A stretch of DNA of 64,000 nucleotides from Pseudoalteromonas aliena SW19 (GCF_014905615.1 NZ_AQGU01000025.1:124001-188000), one strand, 5' to 3'; positions 35,747-44,391 are shown, numbered from the stretch's first letter. A program made the numbers and translations. The notes: generated from the letters alone by a model not told the origin.

Positions 35747-35789
35747 CTGCCTATCATTTATACCTGTAAAGAGTATGGGTGATAGGTAG
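35747..35789 (+). terminator. Long hairpin downstream of DUF3466
   Basis: CTGCCTATCATTTATAC (35747-35763) pairs with GTATGGGTGATAGGTAG (35773-35789), with a few G-U pairs or mismatches. Only a short T run follows, so it may be a weak terminator or a 3'-end stabilising structure. The next 170 bases are AT-rich with nothing recognisable. Confidence 0.5.
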
Positions 35790-35964
35790 CTTTAACAACG
35801 TAAGCTTGCCCCTACCAAATAGTGCCGCTAAGATTATTATAAATATGCCCAGTTGCGTGCATTTATTATTGATTAGTACCTAAATTCAACATAATAAATC
35901 GATTACAAACCGCTATTTTCGATGCTAACTGAATTAAATTTACTGCAACAAGTCAGTAAATTTA

Positions 35965-36282
35965 CTAGAGCCTGTTTATCTTTCGAGGTTAAATTTGCAG
36001 CAGACTGCTTGGTATTTAGGCAAGGCAGAGCCTATGATGTGTGGTTATTCCCCATAAATAGGCGATAACGCAGCATAAATACCAAACATGTGCTGCCCTT
36101 TGGGTTCTGCCTAGGGGCAATTAACTCTTTGTTGCTCGGTTTTTACTTATTCTTACAGGGATGTAAGCCATTAGGGTAACGCAGGAGCAGTTACCGAGCC
36201 CACTAGGTTACAAACCTCGCGCCGCGATTAAATCGCCCCTAGCTTGAACAAATTTCAATCCACAAAGGTCAACACGGCCTAG
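35965..36282 (-). repeat. MITE-like interspersed repeat, copy 2 (inverted relative to copy 1)
   Basis: About 318 bases matching the reverse complement of 524-817 over nearly its whole length, including the nested inverted repeats. It is about 20 bases longer owing to extra sequence near its left end. The ends form an imperfect inverted repeat (CTAGAGCCTGTTTATCTTT at the left; CTAGGCCGTGTTGACCTTT read in from the right). It is flanked by CTAG on both sides, compatible with a target duplication. No gene is inside. The rest of the gap 35697-36388 holds only the hairpin above and AT-rich DNA. Confidence 0.82.
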
Positions 36283-36388
36283 CCAGAGTTATCGAGTTTT
36301 TTATTACTGATAAACACAATGAAAATTTAGTCATTCTAAATAAAAACTGAATAGAACAACTAAATACTATAATCTCATTATTAATTTA

Positions 36389-36856
36389 TTAGTAGGCTTT
36401 ATCAACACGCACGGTATTGTCATTTAAATACACTAGCCTAACGTTGTCGCCTTTGCTAAAACGCATTGACTGGTCTTGATCTTGAACGACCATAAACTGC
36501 TCGCCACTTTCAACCTGTATCAATAACTCCACAAAGTGATTTTGTTGGTAGTGATTTCTCTGTTGTTTATTATGTGCGACACTGCCACCAATAACTGAGC
36601 CAAGTATTGTCGCGACAGTTCGACCGCTTCCGCCACCGAACTGATTCCCAATAACCCCACCTAACAATGCACCACCAAATGTTTCCCATCCGTTATTTTT
36701 ATCTTGGATGATTTCTTGATCGGTAATATTACGCACCGACTTGACATCCCCAAATAGAACTTGTTGTACGGGCACCGCTTTATTGCGTTCATATTTAGCA
36801 AAAGTAGGTGCGCTTACCGATAATAAAGTACACATTAATACAGTAATTACTTTCAT
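36389..36856 (-). CDS. Glycine-zipper (SlyB-like) envelope protein
   Basis: About 155 residues with a signal peptide (VLMCTLLSVSAPTFA) but no convincing lipobox. A glycine-zipper stretch (GGALLGGVIGNQFGGGSGR and ILGSVIGGSVAH) is followed by a beta-rich tail. This is the 17-kDa antigen/SlyB type of outer-membrane-associated protein. The ATG at 36856 is preferred over a GTG one codon earlier because GGGAG lies 6 bases upstream. It is the last gene of the leftward lpoB operon, 16 bases after lpoB. Confidence 0.82.
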   Translation of the reverse strand: MKVITVLMCTLLSVSAPTFAKYERNKAVPVQQVLFGDVKSVRNITDQEIIQDKNNGWETFGGALLGGVIGNQFGGGSGRTVATILGSVIGGSVAHNKQQRNHYQQNHFVELLIQVESGEQFMVVQDQDQSMRFSKGDNVRLVYLNDNTVRVDKAY

Positions 36857-36872
36857 CACTCACTCCCACTAG

Positions 36873-37493
36873 CTACCAGCCAAAGGTTGATTTTTCTTTT
36901 GTTTTACGAATTTCAGTTTCGTCTGCCCACTCTATAAGGCCGCTTTCCATGTCCATTAAACGCATTGTAAATTTGTAGTAAACGTCGGACTTGTCGGCAT
37001 TTGATTTAACAATGCTTGATAAGTTTCCGTATAACATAAATTGCGCACCAATCTGCTTACCAAACGCTACAGCTGTTGCTGGATTAACAAGGGCGTCTTC
37101 GTTTTGGAATGTTAACTGCTCACGTACAGACTCGACACGACTCATATCAACAAAGCGGAATTTACCGCTGCGAAGCATCTGAGTAGAGATTGAATCGGTG
37201 ATTGATTCTGTATCAATGTGCTCACTGGTTTTGTTTTTAATACGCTCAACAAACACAACAGGGCGTTTATTCGCTGTCATAGTGCCAACTACTGGCGAGC
37301 TTAGCAATGAGTCTGTCATTTGACTCGCCACTTTCTGTAAGTCTGTCGAGCCAAAGTTAATATCGGTTGTTTCTACCGCTTGTGCATCTCCATAACTGAC
37401 TACGGCTTTGTTTGCACAGCCGCTTAATACCAAGGCACTTAAGCCAACTAAAGCGTAAGTAGATGCTGTTTTATACTTTTTACTGATGATCAT
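36873..37493 (-). CDS. lpoB: Penicillin-binding protein activator LpoB
   Basis: 206 residues from the ATG at 37493, with GGAAA upstream. A lipoprotein signal peptide with lipobox LSGC precedes a short linker and the LpoB fold (RPVVFVERIKNKTSEHID, FRFVDMSRVESVREQL, FGKQIGAQFMLYGNLSS, and a DMESGLIEWADE end). In E. coli LpoB reaches from the outer membrane to stimulate PBP1B. Proteobacterial LpoB homologues vary in the linker; here it is short. The pairing with ycfL matches E. coli. Confidence 0.9.
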   Translation of the reverse strand: MIISKKYKTASTYALVGLSALVLSGCANKAVVSYGDAQAVETTDINFGSTDLQKVASQMTDSLLSSPVVGTMTANKRPVVFVERIKNKTSEHIDTESITDSISTQMLRSGKFRFVDMSRVESVREQLTFQNEDALVNPATAVAFGKQIGAQFMLYGNLSSIVKSNADKSDVYYKFTMRLMDMESGLIEWADETEIRKTKEKSTFGW

Positions 37494-37504
37494 TGTCGTT
37501 TCCT

Positions 37505-37930
37505 TTAATCTTTGAATTCTTGTGACTTGGTTGAGACTTCTCTTACTGCTAATGAAAAGGTGACCGCATCTGGACTTGGTGCTAAGCCCGGTAATTGTGT
37601 TTTTGCAAAACCAAATAAAGTAAGTGCCTGCCAAGGCGAATGATTGCCTTTGATAATAAAGCCATCTTTATCAAACCAATTGAATTGATATTGCAAGTAT
37701 TGAGACTTTTTATAATTGCTAGAAAGCGTAACGACCACGTCGGTTAACTGGTTCGTTTGGCGAGTTTTTACATCAGTGATAGCGAGCTTTTTAGCTAAAT
37801 TTGGATTATCAACACGGAGTTGATCACTAAATGAGTTTTGATGTTGTTCAACAGAGATACCTGATGTAACGGGTCTACTTGAACATGCACTGAGCACTAA
37901 GGCTGCTAATAATGGCGCGATGTATTTCAT
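37505..37930 (-). CDS. ycfL: YcfL-family (DUF1425) lipoprotein
   Basis: 141 residues with a lipobox LSAC after a short hydrophobic segment. The DUF1425 core includes VVVTLSSNYKKSQYLQYQFNWFDKDGF and an SPWQALTLFG block. Its role is unknown, but the gene stands immediately upstream of lpoB, as in E. coli, suggesting a link to PBP1B activation. 11 bases separate it from lpoB and 8 from the TPR lipoprotein. Confidence 0.87.
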   Translation of the reverse strand: MKYIAPLLAALVLSACSSRPVTSGISVEQHQNSFSDQLRVDNPNLAKKLAITDVKTRQTNQLTDVVVTLSSNYKKSQYLQYQFNWFDKDGFIIKGNHSPWQALTLFGFAKTQLPGLAPSPDAVTFSLAVREVSTKSQEFKD

Positions 37931-37938
37931 GATGCCTC

Positions 37939-39303
37939 CTAAAGTTGAACTACATGGTAGTTAAAGTAATTATTAACAGAGGTTAAGTAAATTAATGTTA
38001 ACCTTTGCTTACTAACGGTAAAATTTATAGGTGCGTGTGTACCTACATATAATGAATGTACGCCCACGTTAAGTGTGTCACGGGCGACACTAATTTGATT
38101 CGGAAGCGTAAGCCAGCTACGAGTATCGGCTTGCTCAGATGCTAAATTATAAATATTGGCTAGTATATTACCTACATCACCAGCACTGCGTGCAAGCTCC
38201 GCACGCACCTTTTCTTTCGCAATTAATCGCAATACTTGACGAGCTACTTTTGCAGGTATTGCATCCTCTAATGTTTTTGCAGCCAGCGCCTCAATATGTA
38301 CCAAAGGGCTAAGTGCTAAATTTTGTGTATCTATATTTATATTATTGACGAGACGAACATAGGCATTATCTTTGTACACAGGTATTGCTAGGCTGTAAAA
38401 GCGCATATCGTCACGTGATGTATAAATTGGTAGACGTAATTTAAATTCATCTTGCTTTGGAACTAAACCTTGTTCAAATAAAACAATAACTTCGCCTTGA
38501 TTTGCAGCCATGCTAGGTGCATCACTAAAACGTTGTTTAAACTCGTTTAAATCTTGCTCAAACCCTTGTTTTTTTGCAAGGCGCATTACGTCGCGTTGTA
38601 AATAAATATTATTTGGCTCAATTGCGAGTGCTTTTTTATAATCAATATAAGCATCGTCGTATTGTTTAGCGCTTTGATATAGCAAAGCAGATAAGTAAAA
38701 GGTATAAGCGTTTTGAAAGCCATTTTTTATCTTTCTCGTTATATTATTCATACTTGGATAGTGCCGTTGCGCTTCTTTTGCTATTGAATCAACGTCTTTA
38801 TCATTTTCAACAAGCGCATCCACTTGTACCTTATTTGCTCGGCGAATTTCGACTAAAGCGCTTTCAACGTCGTTTTTATACACATAGTTAAGTGCTTTAT
38901 AACTGTGTAGCATGCTCATTTCGTAAGCGGGAGGGACGTAGGTAATAACTGAGTCGTTAGTAAATAATGCGTTACTTTGCTCAAGCCCTGCACTGACTTG
39001 TATTTTTGCTGCTGCACGCTTGCTCTGCATTTGTTTGTATACGTTTTCGAACTTGTTTTGTGCATCATCAGCGCGCTTAGCAAAATCATCTAAGCGTGCT
39101 TGCTCTAATTGATTAAGTAAATAACTACTGTGCGTGGTGTTATTTTTAGCAATAAGAGAGCGTGCTTCTTCGATATTATTATTCTCGATCGCGTTTCTTA
39201 CTGGTGTCATTTGAGTTGCGTAGTCATTAAATAGATCACTAAAACCTATGGTGCTACAACCACTTAAAATAAAACTAAAGCTTAAAATAATACTGCGGCG
39301 CAC
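37939..39303 (-). CDS. TPR-containing lipoprotein (COG3014-like)
   Basis: 454 residues with a lipobox LSGC. The N-terminal half is helical with TPR-like repeats (for example YLSALLYQSAKQYDDAYIDYKKALAI plus EPNN), and the C-terminal half has beta-strands. It resembles the uncharacterised COG3014 proteins. The start is GTG at 39303 with AAGGAG 6 bases upstream. As first gene of the leftward operon with ycfL, lpoB and the glycine-zipper protein, it may be an accessory of peptidoglycan synthase control; this is inference from neighbours. Confidence 0.82.
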   Translation of the reverse strand: MRRSIILSFSFILSGCSTIGFSDLFNDYATQMTPVRNAIENNNIEEARSLIAKNNTTHSSYLLNQLEQARLDDFAKRADDAQNKFENVYKQMQSKRAAAKIQVSAGLEQSNALFTNDSVITYVPPAYEMSMLHSYKALNYVYKNDVESALVEIRRANKVQVDALVENDKDVDSIAKEAQRHYPSMNNITRKIKNGFQNAYTFYLSALLYQSAKQYDDAYIDYKKALAIEPNNIYLQRDVMRLAKKQGFEQDLNEFKQRFSDAPSMAANQGEVIVLFEQGLVPKQDEFKLRLPIYTSRDDMRFYSLAIPVYKDNAYVRLVNNINIDTQNLALSPLVHIEALAAKTLEDAIPAKVARQVLRLIAKEKVRAELARSAGDVGNILANIYNLASEQADTRSWLTLPNQISVARDTLNVGVHSLYVGTHAPINFTVSKQRLTLIYLTSVNNYFNYHVVQL

Positions 39304-39495
39304 TGAGCACTCCTTTTAATTTACGCTCATACATTAACATACTCTTATCGGTTAAATATGTGAAAGATTGTAAAAAATCGTAGAGTAAAGTTGGTGAACA
39401 AAACGTGAATTTTTAAATTTTTTATCAACTACACTGAAATAGTTATTTAGCTTTTGCGGTCTAGCTATTTGTTATATCACTCAGAGGAAATAAAA

Positions 39496-39954
39496 ATGAA
39501 AAAGTTCACAGGTGCTGCAATGGCAGTAATGGTTGCGGGTTTAGTTGGTTGTAATGCGACTGAAACACAAACGTCTTCATCAAATACAGTTGCGAATAAT
39601 ACAGCAACAACCGATTTAGTTCATTGTTACGATGCTAATGTATGTGGCGGCCATAACGATTGTAAAACAGCCGAAAACGCATGTGCTGGTCAAGCATCGT
39701 GTAAAGGCACTGGTTTTGTAGCAATGCCTGCAAAAGCATGTGCTGACGTTGGCGGTAAGGTAAAAGATAAATGGGTTGGCACAGTTACTAAAACTGATTT
39801 AGTACACTGTAATGATGTAAATGTGTGTGGTGGTCATAACGATTGTAAAACAGCTAATAATGCGTGTGCAGGTCATGCATCATGTAAAGGCACCGGTTTC
39901 GTTTCTATGCCAGCGAAAGCATGTGGCGATATTGGTGGCTCTGTAGGCAGTTAA
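39496..39954 (+). CDS. Cysteine-rich bufferin-like RiPP precursor with lipobox
   Basis: 152 residues from the ATG at 39496 (Shine-Dalgarno GAGGAAA). The signal segment ends in a lipobox, AGLVGC, with C19 as the lipidation candidate. After a Ser/Thr/Asn-rich spacer come two near-identical repeats, residues 40-87 and 101-148. Each has six cysteines at the same spacing (6, 6, 7, 6, 13): C44, C50, C56, C63, C69, C82 and C105, C111, C117, C124, C130, C143. The repeats contain CGGHNDCKTA and CKGTGFV. With DUF692 and DUF2063 genes downstream this fits the 6/12-Cys class of bufferin-type copper-binding peptides, in which MNIO enzymes oxidise cysteines. A lipid anchor would be unusual. Confidence 0.82.
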   Translation: MKKFTGAAMAVMVAGLVGCNATETQTSSSNTVANNTATTDLVHCYDANVCGGHNDCKTAENACAGQASCKGTGFVAMPAKACADVGGKVKDKWVGTVTKTDLVHCNDVNVCGGHNDCKTANNACAGHASCKGTGFVSMPAKACGDIGGSVGS

Positions 39955-39986
39955 TAGCTAATTATTAATAATTAAAGTTATAAAAT

Positions 39987-40031
39987 AAGCCTGAGCAACA
40001 TATCAATTACAAATGTATTACTCAGGCTTTT
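39987..40031 (+). terminator. Attenuator between precursor and modification genes
   Basis: AAGCCTGAGCAA (from 39987) pairs with TTACTCAGGCTT (to 40029), ending in a short T run. It lies between the Cys-rich precursor gene and the DUF692 gene and ends 10 bases before the next start codon. Such hairpins let the precursor be made in excess over its enzymes. Confidence 0.75.
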
Positions 40032-40041
40032 AAGGAAGTAT

Positions 40042-40872
40042 ATGACGAACCGCTTTTTAGGTTTTGGCTTAGGCTTAAGAGCCCCACATTTTGAACAGAT
40101 TATCACACAACAACCATCTGTAGATTGGTTTGAAATCATTTCAGAAAACTATTTTGTTGCAGGGGGTAAACCTTGGCATTATTTAAATAAAATTAGAGCG
40201 GATTATCCAATTGTGATGCACGGGGTATCAATGTCTATTGGTAGTGTTGATCCGATTAATAAAGCTTATTTAAATCAGTTAAAAAACACAATTGAAAGAG
40301 TTGAGCCGCAGTGGGTGTCTGATCATTTATGTTTTACCCAAGTAGGGGGGATCAATAGTCACGATTTACTGCCAATGCCTTACACTAATGAAGCGCTGAA
40401 TCATTTAGCAACTAAAATAGCGCAGGTGCAAGACTACCTTGGCCGTGAAATGATTTTTGAGAACGTGTCGAGCTACTTAACGTATAACGATTCACAAATG
40501 ACAGAATGGGAGTTTTTAGCGCAATTACATAAGCAAACGGGCTGTAAATTTTTAATGGATGTAAATAATGTTTATGTAAGTGCACGTAATCACGATTTTA
40601 ACGCAATGGATTATCTAGCAGCGATACCGAGTACTGCTATAGCGCAAATTCATTTAGCAGGGCATCAAGACTTTGGTACGCATATAATAGATACCCATGA
40701 TGAAGATGTACCTGACGCAGTGTGGGATTTATATCAGCAGTATGCGCAAACGCTAAGCCCAACAAGCACCATGATTGAGCGCGATGATAATATAGGCTCG
40801 TTAGATGAACTAATTAGCGAGCTTGAGCATGCTAAAACATTGGTAAAACCGTTTTGGAAAATGACGTCATGA
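40042..40872 (+). CDS. DUF692/MNIO-family multinuclear iron oxidase (BufB-like)
   Basis: 276 residues with the TIM-barrel DUF692 pattern. Candidate iron ligands are H60 (MHGVSMS), H95 (SDHLCF), E140 (ENVSSY), D173/N175 (MDVNNVYVSA), H204 and H208 (HLAGH), D217 and H219 (DTHDEDVP) and E246 (ERDDNIG). MNIO enzymes such as MbnB, HvfB and BufB oxidise cysteine side chains of ribosomal peptides into copper-binding heterocycles. The substrate is very probably the Cys-rich peptide encoded just upstream. It overlaps the DUF2063 gene by 4 bases (ATGA). Confidence 0.93.
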   Translation: MTNRFLGFGLGLRAPHFEQIITQQPSVDWFEIISENYFVAGGKPWHYLNKIRADYPIVMHGVSMSIGSVDPINKAYLNQLKNTIERVEPQWVSDHLCFTQVGGINSHDLLPMPYTNEALNHLATKIAQVQDYLGREMIFENVSSYLTYNDSQMTEWEFLAQLHKQTGCKFLMDVNNVYVSARNHDFNAMDYLAAIPSTAIAQIHLAGHQDFGTHIIDTHDEDVPDAVWDLYQQYAQTLSPTSTMIERDDNIGSLDELISELEHAKTLVKPFWKMTS

Positions 40873-41642
40873 GTGATTTAGCAAAGCTGCAACAACAGTT
40901 TATGGATTTACTGCAAGGTGAAAATTCGGATATTACCGAGCAAATTGCACAGCAAGGGCAGTTAAGTACACAGCAGCGGCTCTCTATTTATCAAAACGCT
41001 TATAAAATTCGCTTAAGAGCAGTGATAGAGCAAGATCACCAGCAGTTAGGTATTTACTTAGGTGATGATTTATTTGAACAAATGGTTGATGGTTATTTAG
41101 CCCTGTATCCTTCATCTCATACATCGCTACGAATTTTTGCAGATAAACTACCTGATTACCTAGCGACCCAAACTCCTTTTAAAAATTACCCCATACTCGC
41201 AGATATAGCCAAATTTGAACGCTTGTTGCTAAGTGCGTTTGATGCAAGTGACGCTGCATTGTTAGCGGTAGAATCCTTAGAAATGGTTGAACCGCTAGCA
41301 TGGCCGACTTTAATATTAAACCTGCACCCCAGTGCTCAATTAGTAAAGTTTAGTACATCCGCTGTTGAAAGTTGGCAAGCAATAAAAGAAAAGCAAACCC
41401 CGCCAGATCCCCAATTATCAGCGCTGCGTTTTTGGGTTATAGCGCGTGATGCTGACAGGCGTACGCAATACGTAAGCGTTGATGAGCAAGAATACCGTCT
41501 ATTAAATCTATTAAAACAAAAGACCCCCTTTGCACAGTTATGTCAATCCTGTTTAAATGAACTTCCTGGCGATAAAATCGCTGAGTTTTTAATTATTAAA
41601 GTTAATCAATGGCTTGAACGTGGTTGGTTAATAAGCGGTTAA
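40869..41642 (+). CDS. DUF2063-family partner protein (BufC-like)
   Basis: 257 residues from the ATG at 40869, which overlaps the DUF692 stop. The N-terminal DUF2063 domain is recognisable by QQRLSIYQNAYKIRLRAVIEQDHQQLGIYLGDDLF, a widely conserved segment (given here in pieces: RLSIYQNAYKIRL, FEQMVDGYL). In bufferin/oxazolin-type systems this partner binds the precursor and delivers it to the MNIO enzyme. The C-terminal part is a winged-helix-like domain. The annotation 'DNA-binding' used for this family is probably wrong. Confidence 0.9.
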   Translation: MSDLAKLQQQFMDLLQGENSDITEQIAQQGQLSTQQRLSIYQNAYKIRLRAVIEQDHQQLGIYLGDDLFEQMVDGYLALYPSSHTSLRIFADKLPDYLATQTPFKNYPILADIAKFERLLLSAFDASDAALLAVESLEMVEPLAWPTLILNLHPSAQLVKFSTSAVESWQAIKEKQTPPDPQLSALRFWVIARDADRRTQYVSVDEQEYRLLNLLKQKTPFAQLCQSCLNELPGDKIAEFLIIKVNQWLERGWLISG

Positions 41643-41676
41643 ATTTAAACAACGTTGTTCTTTTTAAGGATTTTTT

Positions 41677-42546
41677 TTGAAAGCCACCCTATACACAATT
41701 ATTGCTTTAATAGCATTTGCTGCAAATTCTCTATTTTGCAGAATGGCATTAGCAGAAGGTTATATAGATGCTTGGAATTTTACCATTATTCGTTTACTCA
41801 GCGGCGCTGTGTGCTTGGGTATTATAATGGCTATTTATACGAGTAATTTAAAACGTAAAGGTAGATTTGATCGCACTATTCTAGATGATAAAGGCAGCTG
41901 GCGAAGTAGTATTAGCTTGCTTGTTTATGCAATTTGTTTCTCTATAGCTTACGTAAAACTTGATACCGGTACGGGGGCACTTATTTTATTTTCGGCTGTG
42001 CAACTGACCATGATTGGCTGGGGGATTTATAAAAAAGAGCAATTAAGTGCCCTTCAGTGGTGCGCGTTTTTAGTTGCGTTAGGTGGCTTTTTGTACCTAA
42101 TGTTGCCCTCTGCTGCAGTGCCATCTATTCTTGGTGCATCACTTATGGCGTTAAGCGGAATAGCATGGGGCATTTATAGCATTCGCGGAAAAGTGTGCGT
42201 ATCGCCATTACGTACAACAGGTTTTAACTTTATAAGAAGCTTAGTTGCTATCCCTATTTTACTGCTGGTAGGCATGAGCCATTTACAAGATGTGAGCATT
42301 GAAGGGGTGTTACTTGCCTGCGCCTCGGGCGCGATAGCATCGGGTATGGGTTACAGTATTTGGTATGTGGCTATGCCATTACTCAAAAGTACGCAAGCTG
42401 CTGTTGTTCAGCTGTGTGTCCCCGTACTTGCAGCAATGGCGGGTGTGTTATTTTTATCAGAGCAGGTAACAATGGAGTTTACAGTAGCAAGCTCATTAAT
42501 ATTAGGCGCTGTACTTGTATTTATTTTAAATAAAAAGAAGGTTTAA
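41677..42546 (+). CDS. EamA/DMT-family permease
   Basis: 289 residues with ten hydrophobic helices in two EamA repeats (first ends near residue 135, second begins near SILGASLMALSGIAWGIYS). The DMT superfamily covers small-metabolite exporters. Start is TTG at 41677 with AAGGA 6 bases upstream. It follows the DUF2063 gene by 34 bases on the same strand, with no terminator between, so it may belong to the Cys-peptide operon. Substrate unknown. Confidence 0.87.
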   Translation: MKATLYTIIALIAFAANSLFCRMALAEGYIDAWNFTIIRLLSGAVCLGIIMAIYTSNLKRKGRFDRTILDDKGSWRSSISLLVYAICFSIAYVKLDTGTGALILFSAVQLTMIGWGIYKKEQLSALQWCAFLVALGGFLYLMLPSAAVPSILGASLMALSGIAWGIYSIRGKVCVSPLRTTGFNFIRSLVAIPILLLVGMSHLQDVSIEGVLLACASGAIASGMGYSIWYVAMPLLKSTQAAVVQLCVPVLAAMAGVLFLSEQVTMEFTVASSLILGAVLVFILNKKKV

Positions 42547-42577
42547 CGTCACTTAGGCAAAGCAGACCTTCTTTTTA
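42533..42577. terminator. Bidirectional terminator between convergent genes
   Basis: AAAAGAAGGT near the EamA stop pairs with ACCTTCTTTT across a roughly 24-base loop. It overlaps the ends of both the permease and the M15 peptidase genes. Confidence 0.6.
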
Positions 42578-43261
42578 GGGTGGACTCACGTTTGTTACAA
42601 AGCGTGTATATATAGCAGGCAAGTTATCAAGTATTGCCTGCTTACCCTGTAGTTCACTGTTTTTTATGCAGTCAAAAAATGCGTGTTCGTCAAGCCTATT
42701 CACTAATAGCTGTGATTGCTTAATATGGCTTATATGCCAAAGCTCTGGCGCTACGCCGCCTAAATCATGCTGGTAAGGGCGATAAAAACCATATTTAACT
42801 AAGTTAGCATCAAGCCAATTACTTAAAGGTGAAAATGGCCCGCCTAGTTGGTATTCATCGGGCGTTAGCTGTAGTTTGTAATCGTCATTCACTGCTGCTT
42901 TATCAAACACATCCAAGTCAGTGCCTAAATGATGCCTGCTTGTCCCTGGTAGTGCAGAGTAGCGCATTATCGCAATACACTTATCTATATCACTTAGTTT
43001 AGTTAAATCCACAACGTTTTGCTGTTTATCATAAACAGGTCGTAAACTTGCAAATTTATTATTCCAAATAATGGATTGGCGATTAAAATCACGAAAGCTT
43101 GAGGCTATCGCGAGTTCGAACCCTGCCTTTTGGGCAGCATTTTGTAGTGCTAAAAAATCGCTAATGATGGCGCTGTGCAAGCGATGGTTTTGTATATCAG
43201 TTAAATGTGTGTCACTTTTTCCTGTGATACACAATATTGATGTGGGTTGAGTGACATCCAT
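42575..43261 (-). CDS. M15-family D-Ala-D-Ala carboxypeptidase-like peptidase
   Basis: 228 residues. The zinc motif SxHxxGxxxD is seen as SRHHLGTDLD (H110, D117), and the second half of the site as PELWHIS. This is the VanY/DacB-like M15 family, which cuts D,D- or L,D-peptide bonds in peptidoglycan peptides. No signal peptide is visible, so it may act on cytoplasmic muropeptides or precursors. Its ATG overlaps the dapE stop by one base (TAATG), coupling it to diaminopimelate synthesis. Confidence 0.87.
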   Translation of the reverse strand: MDVTQPTSILCITGKSDTHLTDIQNHRLHSAIISDFLALQNAAQKAGFELAIASSFRDFNRQSIIWNNKFASLRPVYDKQQNVVDLTKLSDIDKCIAIMRYSALPGTSRHHLGTDLDVFDKAAVNDDYKLQLTPDEYQLGGPFSPLSNWLDANLVKYGFYRPYQHDLGGVAPELWHISHIKQSQLLVNRLDEHAFFDCIKNSELQGKQAILDNLPAIYTRFVTNVSPP

Positions 43262-44391
43262 TATGTTAATATTTGCTCTAGTATTTGCTCATAAATGTCG
43301 CTAAGGGCTATTAAATCATCGGTACTTACACATTCATCTACTTTATGAATAGTGGCGTTACGTGGCCCTAGTTCAATTACTTTAGCGCCTGTTTGTGCAA
43401 TAAAACGTCCGTCTGATGTACCGCCTGTGGTTTCTAGGTTAGTTGTTAAACCGGTTACAGACTTAATAGCATTTACTGTGGCATCAACAAGTGGACCGTG
43501 CTCGGTAATAAAAGGTAAGCCATTGACTATCCAATTTAATTCATAATTTAAGCTATGCTTTTGTAAAATGTCGTTCACTCGTTGCTGTAATTGCTCATGC
43601 GTTACTTGCGTGCTAAATCTAAAGTTAAACTGTACTTCTAGCTCTCCTGGAATCACATTACCAGCGCCAGTGCCGCTATTGATATTTGATATTTGAAAGC
43701 TGGTGGCGGGGAAGTATTCGTTACCGTTATCCCATACTGTTTGACTAAGCTCTGTCAGTGCAGGCGTTGTTAAGTGAATTGGGTTGTGTGCTAAATGGGG
43801 GTAGGCAACATGACCTTGTACGCCTTTAACTGTTAAAAATGCGGTAAGTGAACCTCTTCGACCATTTTTAACCACATCCCCCAATTTATCGCGCGATGAA
43901 GGTTCGCCCACTAGGCACATATCAATTTTTTCACCGCGAGCTTCAAGGGTATCAATTACACGAGTCGTCCCGTTGACAAACGGACCTTCCTCGTCAGACG
44001 TAATTAAAAAAGAAATAGAGCCTTTATGATCTGGGTTTTTAGTAACAAAACGCTCGGTTGCTACAAGCATTGCGGCTAATGAGCCTTTCATATCGGCAGC
44101 GCCCCGGCCATGTAATAAACCGTCTTTTATTAATCCTGAAAACGGCGGATGTTGCCAATTTTTTTCAGGCCCAGTTGGCACTACATCGGTATGGCCTGCA
44201 AAACAAAAGTGCGGCGATTGTGTACCTTTCCGAGCCCAAGTGTTTAATGTATCGGTGAAAAATAATGATTCAATATTAAAGCCAACCGCAGCAAGGCGCT
44301 CGTTCATCATTTGTTGGCAGCCAGCATCTTCGGGCGTTACTGATTCACGTTGGATTAGTGCTTGGGCGAGTTTAATTACATCATTAGTCAT
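43261..44391 (-). CDS. dapE: Succinyl-diaminopimelate desuccinylase
   Basis: 376 residues, an M20-family enzyme. Zinc ligands and catalytic residues are visible at FAGHTDVVP (H67, D69), [10 protein letters not shown] (D100), DEEGPF (E134, E135) and a C-terminal histidine in NATIHKVDE. It releases succinate from N-succinyl-L,L-DAP in lysine and peptidoglycan precursor synthesis. It overlaps the ArsC/Spx-like gene by 8 bases, matching E. coli yffB-dapE. Confidence 0.96.
   Translation of the reverse strand: MTNDVIKLAQALIQRESVTPEDAGCQQMMNERLAAVGFNIESLFFTDTLNTWARKGTQSPHFCFAGHTDVVPTGPEKNWQHPPFSGLIKDGLLHGRGAADMKGSLAAMLVATERFVTKNPDHKGSISFLITSDEEGPFVNGTTRVIDTLEARGEKIDMCLVGEPSSRDKLGDVVKNGRRGSLTAFLTVKGVQGHVAYPHLAHNPIHLTTPALTELSQTVWDNGNEYFPATSFQISNINSGTGAGNVIPGELEVQFNFRFSTQVTHEQLQQRVNDILQKHSLNYELNWIVNGLPFITEHGPLVDATVNAIKSVTGLTTNLETTGGTSDGRFIAQTGAKVIELGPRNATIHKVDECVSTDDLIALSDIYEQILEQILT

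Noticed and set aside
524-36282. Composite transposon bounded by the two inverted repeats.
   Set aside because: The 35 kb between them is ordinary core genome with conserved synteny and no transposase.
37494-37634. Longer N-terminus for LpoB.
   Set aside because: It would overlap ycfL and bury the lipoprotein signal; the ATG at 37493 has a good ribosome site.
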